DNA of 64,000 nucleotides from Ramlibacter paludis (lineage in GTDB: Bacteria; Pseudomonadota; Gammaproteobacteria; Burkholderiales; Burkholderiaceae_C), in contig NZ_JAKLTM010000008.1 of assembly GCF_022012305.1 (NCBI RefSeq), positions 156,259-220,258 on the forward strand. Reading direction: 5' to 3'. The position numbers and the translations under genes were made by a program. Position 1 is the stretch's first letter; each line of letters opens with the position of its first letter. Below, piece after piece: positions 18,161-26,774 of this stretch. The notes beneath the pieces were generated by a model. The model was given only the letters and a program-made list of their open reading frames with translations. It was not told the DNA's origin and did no database searches.

Positions 18161-19660
18161 CTAGCGCAAGTCGGCCTTGGCCAGCTCTTCGGTGACCAGC
18201 CGGACGATCAGCCGGTCCAGGGTGTCCACCGAATAGTTCTGCACGTCGTGCGTCGTCTCCCGGCCGGGGCCGCCGCCCGGGTTGCGGGCGTCCTGGTAGG
18301 TCAGGAAGACGAATTTGCCGCCGGTGTACTGGGCGATCTGGCGCTGGATGTACTCGCCCTGCTTGTCCAGCCCGCTGGCACCGACGCCGAAGACCTTGAT
18401 GCCCTTGCCGAGCGCGGCGGCCATGGCCTCGTCGTAATACGGGCCGCCGTAGTCCAGGTGCGGCGGCGCATCGGCCAGTAGCACGACCAGCCGGGTCGCG
18501 CCGTCGCCGCGCCAGCTGAGCTGGTGCACGGTCTCGTGCAGGCCTTCATTCATGGATTCCGGATAGTCGCCACCCCCGCCCGCCTGCAGCGGCTCGAGCG
18601 CATCGCGCAGGAAGCCGGACACGTCGTTGGTGAAGTCGTGGCTGCGCAGCAGGAAGGCGTCGCCGCGGTCGCGATAGGCCACCAGGCCGAGGCAGATGTC
18701 GGGGCGGCTGGGCAGGCGCGCGACCTCGGCGGTGATGGTGCGCAGCGTCGCCTTCAGCTTGTCGATCTCGTCGCCCATGGAGCCGGTGGCATCGACCAGG
18801 AAGACCAGGTCGAGGCGGGCGCGGGCGCGGGCAGCGCGCGTGTCGAGCACCACTTCCACCGCGCTCTTCTGGCCGCGCGTGAGGCGGGCCGAGGCCAGGC
18901 GGCCGTCCTTGCGCGCCAGCACCTCGTACTGCTGCGAGCGCGCCGGGTCGAAGGCATCGGGATGCAGCCAGGCACGGCCGCCGGCATCGGTGCGCGCCCA
19001 CAAGGCGTAGCCGCTGGCCGCCTGCACCGCCACCTCCGCGTCACCCGCGGGACGGCCACGCGCGTCCTTCACTTCCAGCAGGTAGCGCTCGCGCACGTCG
19101 ACCGGCCGGTGCTGCACGCGGGTGCGGTCGCGGAAAGCCAGGTAGGACGCGAAGTCGGCGTTGTCGTCGACCACGCCGGCGGTCACGACGGCCTGCGGCG
19201 CGAACTGCGGCTGCATCGGCCGCCCGTCGTCGGGGACGAACTCCGGCTGCACCGGGCGCGGCGCTGCGGCCGGGGCGGGCGGCGGTGCGGGCAGCGCGCG
19301 GGCGGCGGCTGCGGGTGCGGCCTCGCTGCGCGGGCGTGCGGCATCGGCGAAGCGCGATTCCGCGGCGCCGCGGGCATCGGGCGCGGCCTTGGCGAGTTCC
19401 TCGCGCCGCGCGGATTGGCCGCCCTCCGCGCGGCCCGGCACCTCCCGCGTGGTAACCGGCCGGGCGCAATCGAGCGCCGACGGCGCCTGGAAGTTCGGCG
19501 CATTGCGCGGCGGTACGGGGATGGGCGGGAAGATCGCCGGCACGGGCTGCGGCTTCGGTTCGGGCCACATCGGCGGATGGGCGCTCGCGCTGGCCGACAC
19601 CAGCAGCAGTTCGAGGCAAAGCAGCGCGGTCGCGCGGCGGCGGACGGGGGAGGTCTTCAT
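18161..19660 (-). CDS. Exported von Willebrand factor type A domain protein
   Basis: A 499-residue periplasmic or surface protein. A signal peptide (ends near SASASAHP) is followed by about 150 residues rich in Pro and Ala, a beta-rich segment (RYLLEVKDARGRPAGDAEVAVQ) like a carboxypeptidase-regulatory or Ig-like fold, and a VWA domain from about residue 280. The metal site reads DATGSMGDEID. GGAG precedes the ATG at 19660. It is divergent from an ECF sigma gene (123 bp apart). The low-complexity part shares ELAKAAP and SRFA motifs with the membrane protein encoded at 20401, which supports a functional link. Confidence 0.85.
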   Translation of the reverse strand: MKTSPVRRRATALLCLELLLVSASASAHPPMWPEPKPQPVPAIFPPIPVPPRNAPNFQAPSALDCARPVTTREVPGRAEGGQSARREELAKAAPDARGAAESRFADAARPRSEAAPAAAARALPAPPPAPAAAPRPVQPEFVPDDGRPMQPQFAPQAVVTAGVVDDNADFASYLAFRDRTRVQHRPVDVRERYLLEVKDARGRPAGDAEVAVQAASGYALWARTDAGGRAWLHPDAFDPARSQQYEVLARKDGRLASARLTRGQKSAVEVVLDTRAARARARLDLVFLVDATGSMGDEIDKLKATLRTITAEVARLPSRPDICLGLVAYRDRGDAFLLRSHDFTNDVSGFLRDALEPLQAGGGGDYPESMNEGLHETVHQLSWRGDGATRLVVLLADAPPHLDYGGPYYDEAMAAALGKGIKVFGVGASGLDKQGEYIQRQIAQYTGGKFVFLTYQDARNPGGGPGRETTHDVQNYSVDTLDRLIVRLVTEELAKADLR

Positions 19661-19783
19661 GGCCACTCCAGGGTTGGACATGGCGGTTGAACGGCGCAGC
19701 CGCGCGGGCGGGGTCATTGATTTCGCCCGGGTTTAACCCCGATGCCGCGCGGCCCCCGTAGAACGTGATGTGAGAATCCCCTC

Positions 19784-20404
19784 ATGCCCGACAGCCGCAG
19801 CGACATGCCGGACGAACAACTGATGCTGGCCTATGCCCGGGGCGACGCCGCGGCTTTCGACCAGCTCTATGCCCGCCACGAAGCAGGCCTGTACCGCTTC
19901 GTGCGGCGCCTGCTGGGCGCGGGCCTTTCCGCCCAGGCCGACGAAGTCTTCCAGGACGCCTGGCTGCGCATCGTCTCCGCCCGCGCGAGCTTCCAGCCGC
20001 AGGGCGCCGCGTGGCGCACCTGGGCCTTCACGATCGCGCACAACGCCGCGATGGATCGCCTGCGCGTTGCCGGCCGCGAAGTCGCGGTGCACCCGGAGGA
20101 CGATGGAGAGGGCGATGCGCCGCTGGACTGGCTGGCCGCGCAGGCCGGAAGGCTCTCGCCCTCCAGCGAGGACCTTGCCTTCTGGCGCGCGGCCGGCGCC
20201 CAACTGCTGCACTGCCTCGACGCGTTGCCCGACGCGCAGCGCGCCGCCTTCCTGCTGCACCACGAGGACGGCGCCAGCGTCGAAGACCTGGCGCAGCGGC
20301 TCGCGCTGCCCTTCGAGACGGCCAAGAGCCGCCTGCGCTACGCGCTGAAGAAGCTGCGCGGCTGCATGGGCGCTTACCTGGACGTGCTGGAGCCCGCGCG
20401 ATGA
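19784..20404 (+). CDS. ECF-type RNA polymerase sigma factor
   Basis: A 206-residue group IV sigma factor. Region 2 is clear (AAFDQLYARHEAGLYRFVRR, DEVFQDAWLRIV, AFTIAHNAAMDRLR) and region 4 holds the helix-turn-helix (LDALPDAQRAAFLLHHEDG, SVEDLAQRLALPFETAKSRLRYALKKLR). It would direct polymerase to a small regulon, often including its own operon. The next gene starts within its stop codon (ATGA) and encodes a membrane protein in the place where anti-sigma factors are usually found. The VWA gene is divergent and may be a target. Confidence 0.93.
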   Translation: MPDSRSDMPDEQLMLAYARGDAAAFDQLYARHEAGLYRFVRRLLGAGLSAQADEVFQDAWLRIVSARASFQPQGAAWRTWAFTIAHNAAMDRLRVAGREVAVHPEDDGEGDAPLDWLAAQAGRLSPSSEDLAFWRAAGAQLLHCLDALPDAQRAAFLLHHEDGASVEDLAQRLALPFETAKSRLRYALKKLRGCMGAYLDVLEPAR

Positions 20405-21357
20405 CCGAACTGCGCGACGCGCGCCTGCGGCAGGCGCTGGACCAGGCGCCCGACGCGGGCCTGCAGCCACCCGCGCGCGTGCGGGTTGCGATCCGCGGCG
20501 CGGCGCACCAGGCGGTGCAGCCTGCGTGGCGGCGCTGGTGGACCGCGGCGGGAAGCTCGCGTTCGCCATCGGGACTGGCGGCATTGGCCAGCGTGCTGGT
20601 GGCCACGCTGGTGGTGGTGATCTGGCAGGGGCAGGAGGTGCCGGGGGCACGGGAGCACGCGCGCGTGGCGGCTCGACCGGCGCCGGTCGCGCCCGCACCT
20701 GCACCTGCACCTGCACCTGCACCTGCACCTGCACCCGCGGCGGCGCCGGCGCCGCCGCCGGCTCCCGCCGTGACGCCCGCACCGGCGCCGGCGCCCCAAG
20801 TCGCAGCTGCGCCCGCACGCCGCGCAACCCCGCCGCAGCCCAAGGCGGAGGCGGCCGCGCCTCCCGCCGCGGATGCCGCGCGCGCGCGCGAAAGCAGCGA
20901 GAGCCGCGCGCGGGAAGATGCCGCGGCCGGGTCCGCGGCACGCCAGGAACTCGCGAAGGCAGCACCGCCACCCCCACCGCCTGTCGCCGCCCCAGCGCCG
21001 CCTCCGCCGCCAGCTGCCGCCGCGCCGGCGATGACTTCACGCTTCGCAGCCGCGCCCAATCCGGCCTGGACCCAGGTGCGCATCAGCAGCGCGGATCGCA
21101 GCGTGCTGGTGCCGCGCGCGCAGGCCGAAGGCTTGCCGGCCTTGATCGCGCGCATCCTCTCGGCGCCGCGGGAACCCGCGGCGCTGGCGGTGGGAACGCT
21201 GCGGCTGGAGCTCGACGCGCAAGGGGTGCTGGAGTGGACCGAAGACGGGTGGCGCCTGCTGCCCCAGGGCGACGCGCAACGCGCGCAGTTGCTGCGCGCG
21301 GACGAAGCGACGGCGGCGGCGCTGCGCGCCGAAGCGGAGAGGCTGTTGAATCGATAG
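20401..21357 (+). CDS. Single-pass membrane protein with Pro/Ala-rich region, putative anti-sigma factor
   Basis: A 318-residue protein read from the ATG at 20401, overlapping the sigma gene stop. The first 50 residues are cytosolic and helical (TELRDARLRQALDQAPDAGLQPP). One membrane helix follows (GLAALASVLVATLVVVIWQ), then about 150 residues of Ala/Pro repeats coded partly by a perfect hexamer repeat. A C-terminal folded region holds WTQVRISSADRSVLVPRAQA and TLRLELDAQGVLEW. Position and topology are those of an anti-sigma factor, but no ZAS zinc motif is visible, so that role is inference. The Ala/Pro part probably spans the periplasm. Confidence 0.72.
   Translation: MTELRDARLRQALDQAPDAGLQPPARVRVAIRGAAHQAVQPAWRRWWTAAGSSRSPSGLAALASVLVATLVVVIWQGQEVPGAREHARVAARPAPVAPAPAPAPAPAPAPAPAAAPAPPPAPAVTPAPAPAPQVAAAPARRATPPQPKAEAAAPPAADAARARESSESRAREDAAAGSAARQELAKAAPPPPPPVAAPAPPPPPAAAAPAMTSRFAAAPNPAWTQVRISSADRSVLVPRAQAEGLPALIARILSAPREPAALAVGTLRLELDAQGVLEWTEDGWRLLPQGDAQRAQLLRADEATAAALRAEAERLLNR
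20695..20736 (+). repeat. Tandem hexamer repeat GCACCT x6 plus one variant
   Basis: Six exact copies of GCACCT (20695-20730) and a seventh ending in C, coding for an Ala-Pro run in the putative anti-sigma protein. Such a repeat can change copy number by slippage without shifting the frame, altering the length of the extracytoplasmic spacer. Confidence 0.85.
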
Positions 21358-21366
21358 GCAGCGAAC

Positions 21367-21392
21367 GGTGGGGTCGTTGCCGCGAACCCACC
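21367..21392 (-). terminator. Hairpin between convergent genes
   Basis: GGTGGG (21367-21372) pairs with CCCACC (21387-21392), with an inner TCG/CGA extension. It lies between the end of the putative anti-sigma gene and the end of the enoyl-CoA hydratase gene. No T-run; possible two-way terminator. Confidence 0.35.
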
Positions 21393-22172
21393 CTACTTGT
21401 TCTGGAACTGCGGCTTGCGCTTGTTCAGGAAGGCATCCATGCCTTCCTTCTGGTCCGCCGTCGCGAACATGGAGTGGAACAGCCGGCGCTCGAACATCAC
21501 GCCGTCGGACAGGCCGCTCTCGAAGGCGCGGTTCACCGCCTCCTTGCAGGCCAGCACCGCCAGCTGGCCCTGCTCGCAGATCAGGAGCGCGGCGCCCAGC
21601 GTTTCTTCCATCAGCTTGGACAGCGGCACCACGCGGCTGACCAGGCCGGAGCGCTCCGCTTCGGTGGCGTCCATCATGCGGCCGGTGAGGGCCATGTCCA
21701 TCGCCTTGCTCTTGCCCACCGCGCGCGGCAGCCGCTGCGTGCCGCCGGCGCCGGGAATGATGCCGATCTTGATTTCGGGCTGGCCGAACTTCGCGTTGTC
21801 GGCGGCGATGATGAAGTCGCACATCATGGCCAGCTCGCAGCCGCCGCCGAGGGCGAAGCCCGCCACCGCGGCGATCACGGGCTTGCGCACGCTGCGGATC
21901 GTTTCCCAGTTGCGCGTGATGAAGTCGCGGCCGTAGACATCGGCGTACGCGTACTTCGCCATCGCCTTGATGTCGGCGCCGGCGGCAAAGGCCTTCTCGC
22001 TGCCGGTGACGACGATGCAGCCGATGGCGGGATCGGCGTCGAAGGCTTGCAGCGCCTGGCCGAGCTCATCCATCAGTCCATCGTTGAGGGCGTTCAATTG
22101 CTGCGGGCGGTTCAGCGTGACCACGCCGACCTTGCCGGCCTCGGTGTGCACGGTGATGAATTCGTGGCTCAT
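21393..22172 (-). CDS. Enoyl-CoA hydratase (PaaF-like)
   Basis: A 259-residue crotonase-fold enzyme that hydrates 2-enoyl-CoA to 3-hydroxyacyl-CoA. The oxyanion-hole segments are seen as [16 protein letters not shown] and [15 protein letters not shown]. The catalytic glutamates of true hydratases are present (Glu in GGGCELAMM, and Glu in [20 protein letters not shown]). It is divergent from paaG with 86 bp between starts. Next to phenylacetate genes it could serve as PaaF (2,3-dehydroadipyl-CoA hydratase), but general beta-oxidation is equally possible. Confidence 0.92.
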   Translation of the reverse strand: MSHEFITVHTEAGKVGVVTLNRPQQLNALNDGLMDELGQALQAFDADPAIGCIVVTGSEKAFAAGADIKAMAKYAYADVYGRDFITRNWETIRSVRKPVIAAVAGFALGGGCELAMMCDFIIAADNAKFGQPEIKIGIIPGAGGTQRLPRAVGKSKAMDMALTGRMMDATEAERSGLVSRVVPLSKLMEETLGAALLICEQGQLAVLACKEAVNRAFESGLSDGVMFERRLFHSMFATADQKEGMDAFLNKRKPQFQNK

Positions 22173-22258
22173 GGCATCTCCTTTGCGGCGACTATAACCA
22201 AGGCAACCAAGGGAAATTGCCGGGCAGGCCGCGCGGCCCCGATGCTAGATTCCACGCC

Positions 22259-23062
22259 ATGACCGAAGCCACCGTCCTCCACGAGAAGCGCGGCGCCGTC
22301 GCGCTCGTCACCCTGAACCGGCCGCAGGCCCTCAACAGCTTCACGCGCCAGATGCACCACGACCTGTGGGCCGTGCTGGACGAGATCAACGGCGACAAGG
22401 CCGTGCGCGTGGCCGTCATCACCGGCGCGGGCCGCGGCTTCTGCGCCGGCGCCGACCTCGCCGAATTCGATTTCGCCCCCGGCCCCGGCCTGGTGGAGCG
22501 CGCCAATCCCGGTCCCATCATCGACCAGGCCTTCAATCCGACCGTGCGCAAGCTGATGGCGCTGCGCGTGCCGACCATTGCGGCCGTGAACGGCGTGGCC
22601 GCGGGCGCGGGCGCATCGCTCGCCATGACCTGCGACCTCGCCGTGGCAGCCAGCAGCGCCAGCTTCATCCAGGCCTTCAGCAAGATCGGCCTGATCCCCG
22701 ACGCCGGCGGCTCGTGGTTCCTGATCAAGAAGCTGGGGCTCGCGCGTGCCATGGGCTGCGCGATGCTGGGCGACAAGTTGAGCGCCAAGGAGGCGAAGGA
22801 GTGGGGAATGATCTGGGACGTGGCGCCCGAGGGCGAAGATTGCGTCGCCGCCGCGATGAAGCTGGCGGAGCGCCTCGCCACCATGCCGACGAAGGCGCTG
22901 ACCGAAACGCGGCACCTGCTGCGCGCCGCCGCCTCCAACGACCTCGACAAGCAGCTGGACCTGGAGCGCGACACGCAGTCCGGGCTGGGCAAGACGCACG
23001 ACTACATCGAAGGCGTGACGGCCTTCCTGCAGAAGCGCCCCGCGCAGTTCAAGGGCGAGTGA
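22259..23062 (+). CDS. paaG: 2-(1,2-epoxy-1,2-dihydrophenyl)acetyl-CoA isomerase PaaG
   Basis: A 267-residue crotonase-fold isomerase that converts the ring epoxide of phenylacetyl-CoA to the oxepin form in the aerobic Paa pathway. Family segments are visible: TGAGRGFCAGADLAEFDF, GVAAGAGASLAMTCDLAVA and FSKIGLIPDAGGSWFL. The Asp in LIPDAGG is in the catalytic place, and the position used by the hydratase Glu in the first helix is Ala-Ser, as in PaaG. The ATG at 22259 fits the family start. paaI follows after 2 bp, then paaK overlaps, giving a three-gene operon. Confidence 0.9.
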   Translation: MTEATVLHEKRGAVALVTLNRPQALNSFTRQMHHDLWAVLDEINGDKAVRVAVITGAGRGFCAGADLAEFDFAPGPGLVERANPGPIIDQAFNPTVRKLMALRVPTIAAVNGVAAGAGASLAMTCDLAVAASSASFIQAFSKIGLIPDAGGSWFLIKKLGLARAMGCAMLGDKLSAKEAKEWGMIWDVAPEGEDCVAAAMKLAERLATMPTKALTETRHLLRAAASNDLDKQLDLERDTQSGLGKTHDYIEGVTAFLQKRPAQFKGE

Positions 23063-23064
23063 GC

Positions 23065-23505
23065 ATGGATGCGCGAGATCTCGCCGCACGCGTCGGCCAG
23101 GCGATGTACGCCGTCGACGCGGCGGTCAAGGACTTCATGCAGATCGAGCTGCTGGCCTGCGAGCCGGGGCGCGCGGTGCTGCGCATGGCGGTGCGCGAGC
23201 CCATGCTGAACGGGCACAAGATCTGCCACGGCGGTTTCATCTTCACGCTGGCCGATTCCACCTTCGCCTATGCCTGCAACAGCCACAACAAGGTGACGGT
23301 GGCGGCCGGCGCCAGCATCGAGTTCCTCAAGCCGGCGCATGCGGGCGACGTGCTCACCTGCGAAGGCATCGAGCAGGTGCTGCAGGGCCGGCACGGCATC
23401 TACGACATGAAGGTCACCAACCAGCGCGGCGAGACGGTGGCCCTGTTCCGCGGCAAGAGCGCCAGCATCCAGGGCAGCATCGTCGCCGGGGAGGGCTCGG
23501 CATGA
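23065..23505 (+). CDS. paaI: Hydroxyphenylacetyl-CoA thioesterase PaaI
   Basis: A 146-residue hot-dog-fold thioesterase that releases CoA from stalled (hydroxy)phenylacetyl-CoA intermediates. The key stretch MLNGHKICHGGFIFTLADSTF carries the HGG turn and catalytic Asp region of the PaaI family. It starts 2 bp after the paaG stop and its own stop overlaps the paaK ATG (ATGA), so translation is coupled. Length and context make this assignment firm. Confidence 0.92.
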   Translation: MDARDLAARVGQAMYAVDAAVKDFMQIELLACEPGRAVLRMAVREPMLNGHKICHGGFIFTLADSTFAYACNSHNKVTVAAGASIEFLKPAHAGDVLTCEGIEQVLQGRHGIYDMKVTNQRGETVALFRGKSASIQGSIVAGEGSA

Positions 23506-24791
23506 AGGCATTTCCGCTCGAACCCATCGAGAAGGCAAGCGTCGACGAGCTGCGCGCGCTGCAACTCAAGCGCCTGAAGGCGACGCTGCGCCATGCCTAC
23601 GACAACTCGCCGGTGTACCGCGCCAAGTTCGATGCGGCCGGCGTGCGGCCGGAGGATTGCACGAGCCTGGCCGACCTGCGCAAGTTTCCCTTCACCGGCA
23701 AGTCGGACCTGCGCGGCGCCTATCCCTTCGGCATGTTCGCGGTGCCGCGCCAGCAGTGCGTGCGCATCCACGCCTCCAGCGGCACCACCGGCAAGCCGAC
23801 GGTCGTGGGCTACACGAAGAACGACATCGAGACCTGGTCCGGCGTGATGGCGCGCAGCATCCGCGCCGCCGGCGCGCGGCCGGGCGACATGGTGCACGTG
23901 AGCTACGGCTACGGCCTCTTCACCGGCGGCCTCGGCGCGCACTACGGCGCCGAGAAGCTGGGCCTCACCGTCGTGCCCTTCGGCGGCGGCCAGACCGAGC
24001 GCCAGGTGCAGCTGATCACCGACTTCCGGCCCGACATCATCATGGTCACGCCCAGCTACATGCTGGCCATTGCCGACGAATTCGAGCGCCAGGGCCTGGA
24101 CCCGCGCGAAAGCAGCCTGCGCCTGGGCATCTTCGGCGCCGAACCCTGGACCAACGACATGCGCGCCAACATCGAGCAGCGCATGGGCATCGACGCGGTC
24201 GACATCTACGGCCTGTCGGAAGTGATGGGCCCGGGCGTCGCCAACGAATGCGTGGAGACCAAGGACGGCCCGACCATCTGGGAGGACCACTTCTATCCGG
24301 AGATCGTCGATCCCGAAACCGGCGAGCCGCTGCCGGACGGCGAGCTGGGCGAGCTGGTCTTCACCAGCCTGACCAAGGAGGCGCTGCCGATCATCCGCTA
24401 CCGCACGCGCGACCTCACGCGCCTCCTGCCCGGCACGGCACGCACCATGCGCCGCATGGAGAAGATCACGGGACGCAGCGACGACATGATGATCGTCCGC
24501 GGCGTCAACGTGTTCCCGACGCAGATCGAGGAGCTGATCCTGAAGCAGGCCGCGCTGGCGCCGCACTACCAGTGCATCCTCACGCGCGAAGGGCCGCTCG
24601 ATGCCTTGACCGTCTGCGTGGAGGCGGGCCAGGGCCTGCACCACGAAGGCAGCGACGTCCTCGCCGCGGCTGACCGGCTAGCGCACGAAATCAAGGCCTA
24701 CATCGGAACCAGCGCGCGCATCGAGCTGCGACCGAGTGGCGGCATCGAGCGCAGCCTGGGCAAGGCGAAGCGGGTCATCGACCAGCGTTGA
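23502..24791 (+). CDS. paaK: Phenylacetate-CoA ligase PaaK
   Basis: A 429-residue ANL-superfamily ligase that activates phenylacetate with ATP and CoA, the entry step of the pathway. The phosphate-binding loop reads ASSGTTGKPT, the adenine site YGLSEVMGPG, and the hinge region GRSDDMMIVRGVNVFP is typical of PaaK. The C-terminal lid ends in GKAKRVIDQR with the catalytic Lys. It is the last paa gene here; the oxygenase paaABCDE and paaZ are not in the window, so the rest must lie elsewhere. Confidence 0.96.
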   Translation: MKAFPLEPIEKASVDELRALQLKRLKATLRHAYDNSPVYRAKFDAAGVRPEDCTSLADLRKFPFTGKSDLRGAYPFGMFAVPRQQCVRIHASSGTTGKPTVVGYTKNDIETWSGVMARSIRAAGARPGDMVHVSYGYGLFTGGLGAHYGAEKLGLTVVPFGGGQTERQVQLITDFRPDIIMVTPSYMLAIADEFERQGLDPRESSLRLGIFGAEPWTNDMRANIEQRMGIDAVDIYGLSEVMGPGVANECVETKDGPTIWEDHFYPEIVDPETGEPLPDGELGELVFTSLTKEALPIIRYRTRDLTRLLPGTARTMRRMEKITGRSDDMMIVRGVNVFPTQIEELILKQAALAPHYQCILTREGPLDALTVCVEAGQGLHHEGSDVLAAADRLAHEIKAYIGTSARIELRPSGGIERSLGKAKRVIDQR

Positions 24792-24816
24792 GCCCGCGCG
24801 GCTCGGGAGGGGAAGC

Positions 24817-25680
24817 ATGGGCCTGGAAGAGTTCCTGAAGACGGGCTGGGCGGAGCATGGCGACAGTCCCGAGGACGTCGCGGAACTGCTGGCCGCCTCC
24901 ACCCACCTGGTCACGGCCGCCGACCAGGTCGCGCCCTACGCGCAACTGGTGACCCACGTCTACGGCGAGCACCTCGCGCAGTGGGAGAGCGGCGCCGAGA
25001 TCCTCGAGTCGCTGCGGCAGCTCGGCGTCGTCCACGTCGCGGCCGGCACGCGCTCCGTCGCCGTGGGCATCGCGGCGCTGCGCTACGGCGCCGGCGATCC
25101 GACGGCGATCGACACCTTGTCCACGGACGACGCCGTGTCCGCGCTTGCCACCGCTGCCTCCGCACTCGCGGGGCGCGGCGAGTTCGCACGCGCCGTCGAC
25201 AGCTACACCATGGCACTGCGCACGGCGCGCTCCAGCACCGCACTGGCGGCTCCAGCCATCCGTTCGCTGGCCGTCGGCGGCAACAACCTCGCCGCCGCCC
25301 TCGAAGAAAAGAGCGGGCGCAGCGACTACGAAACGCAGGGCATGCTGACGGCCGCCGAAGGCGGCCTGCAGTACTGGAAGCTGGCCGGCACCTGGCTGGA
25401 AGAGGAAAGGGCGGAATACCGCCTGGCCCGCAGCCGCCTGCAAGCCGGCCAGGCCGCTGCCGCGGTGCAGTCGGCCGAGCGCTGCGTGCGCGTGTGCAAG
25501 CGCAATGGCGCGCCGCCCTTCGAGCTCTTCTTCGGCCATGCGGTGCTGGCGCTGGCGCACCGCGCGGCCGGCGACGCCGAGGCCTTCGACACGCAGCGCC
25601 GCGAGGCGCTGGCTTGCTACGGCCAGGTGCCCGAGGACGAGCGCAAGTGGTGCGAGTCCGACCGCAAGGAGCTGGGCTAG
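24817..25680 (+). CDS. Hypothetical helical-repeat protein
   Basis: A 287-residue soluble protein read from the ATG at 24817, which has a strong GGGAGGGGAA site. The sequence is almost all helical and Ala-rich. Paired-helix patterns resemble tetratricopeptide repeats (SALAGRGEFARAVDSYTMAL, SRLQAGQAAAAVQSAERCVR, AHRAAGDAEAFDTQRREALA). It has no signal peptide and no catalytic motif. It begins 25 bp after paaK on the same strand and may be co-transcribed, but a role in phenylacetate use is not implied by sequence. I do not recognise the family. Confidence 0.65.
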   Translation: MGLEEFLKTGWAEHGDSPEDVAELLAASTHLVTAADQVAPYAQLVTHVYGEHLAQWESGAEILESLRQLGVVHVAAGTRSVAVGIAALRYGAGDPTAIDTLSTDDAVSALATAASALAGRGEFARAVDSYTMALRTARSSTALAAPAIRSLAVGGNNLAAALEEKSGRSDYETQGMLTAAEGGLQYWKLAGTWLEEERAEYRLARSRLQAGQAAAAVQSAERCVRVCKRNGAPPFELFFGHAVLALAHRAAGDAEAFDTQRREALACYGQVPEDERKWCESDRKELG

Positions 25681-25688
25681 GACGCAGC

Positions 25689-26774
25689 CTACTGTTCGAT
25701 CTTCTCGACGATCAGGTCGAGGTAGTCGACATCTCCCATCCGCACCTGGATGCGCACCGGCAGGTACTGCAGGCTGGGCGCGAACCACATCTCCGCGTAG
25801 ATGTTGCCGCGCGCATTGGCGATGGGCCGGGGCTTGAGGTGGAAGGCTTCCACCGCGCCGAGCTTGGGCGTGCGCAGGATTTCTTTCTCCACGACGTCGT
25901 AGGTCCAGTGGTCCACCGCGCCCGGCCGGCCCAGGGGCAAGGTGATGACGCGGCCGACTTCGAGCACGTCGCGGCCGGTCGCGAAGCGATGCGCCAGGTC
26001 GACGAACTGGCTGACGGTGTCCTGCATGCCCGGGGGGCGCGGGGTCGTCTTGCCGTTGTCCAGCGTCACGAACTCGTCGCCGAACTTCGCGGCGCGGCGC
26101 TTGCCGGGCCGGTACTCCTCGTAGGCGCGCGGCATCAGGCCGCCGGGCGTCACCTCGCCCTGGCTGGTCATCGTCTGTTTCGCGAGGAACTTCACCTCGA
26201 CGTCGAGCCGCACCTGGTAGCGGTCTTCATTGCGCTGCCACTGCACCTGCGCATCGCCGTACAAGGGGCCGCCGCGGAACTCGCCGCCCAGCTGATACGA
26301 CAGGCGCGTGTCGGCGGGCCAGGTGGCGCCGGCCACCGCGGCCGCGGAGGAAGCCGGCGCGCTCGCCGGCACCGCGGCCGCCGAGGCGGCAGCTTGCGGC
26401 GCCAGGGCGGGCATTTCCACGTCGGTCAGGCCCGGTTCGTAAGGCGGGGGCTCGGGCAGCGCTTCGGCCACCTGCGGCGGCGGCTCCGGCGCCGGGTCCG
26501 GCTTTGCCACTTCCTTGGGTTCGGAGGCCTTGGGCCGCGGCTTGATGGCGACGGTGGGGCGCGGCTTCGGCTTGGGAGCGGGCGGCGGAACGGCCTCCGC
26601 CACCACGGGCGGCGGTTCGGCCGGCTGCAGCAGCCGCGTGTACATCGGCGGCGCCATGGCTTCCAGCAGCGACAGGCCTTCGCGCCGGCGCGCGACCCAT
26701 TCGAGCCCGACCAGGTGCAGGACGAGTACGAGCCCCAGCAGCAGCCAGAGCGTCAGTTTTGCGGGCCGAGCCAC
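25689..26774 (-). CDS. DUF3108 domain protein with TonB-like Pro-rich N-terminus
   Basis: A 361-residue protein anchored by one N-terminal membrane helix (LTLWLLLGLVLVLHLVGLEW). Then comes a Pro/Lys-rich spacer (KPKPRPTVAIKPRPKASEPK, PDPAPEPPPQ) like that of TonB, and a C-terminal periplasmic DUF3108 beta-barrel-like domain (LSYQLGGEFRGGPLYGDAQV to the end). The GTG at 26774 is chosen because it keeps the whole helix; it overlaps the M61 gene by 22 nt. Family function is unknown; the TonB-like stalk suggests reaching across the periplasm toward the outer membrane. Confidence 0.8.
   Translation of the reverse strand: MARPAKLTLWLLLGLVLVLHLVGLEWVARRREGLSLLEAMAPPMYTRLLQPAEPPPVVAEAVPPPAPKPKPRPTVAIKPRPKASEPKEVAKPDPAPEPPPQVAEALPEPPPYEPGLTDVEMPALAPQAAASAAAVPASAPASSAAAVAGATWPADTRLSYQLGGEFRGGPLYGDAQVQWQRNEDRYQVRLDVEVKFLAKQTMTSQGEVTPGGLMPRAYEEYRPGKRRAAKFGDEFVTLDNGKTTPRPPGMQDTVSQFVDLAHRFATGRDVLEVGRVITLPLGRPGAVDHWTYDVVEKEILRTPKLGAVEAFHLKPRPIANARGNIYAEMWFAPSLQYLPVRIQVRMGDVDYLDLIVEKIEQ

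Noticed and set aside
20695..20736. Possible CRISPR-like repeat
   Set aside because: Direct hexamer units without spacers, inside a coding frame; it is a simple tandem repeat.
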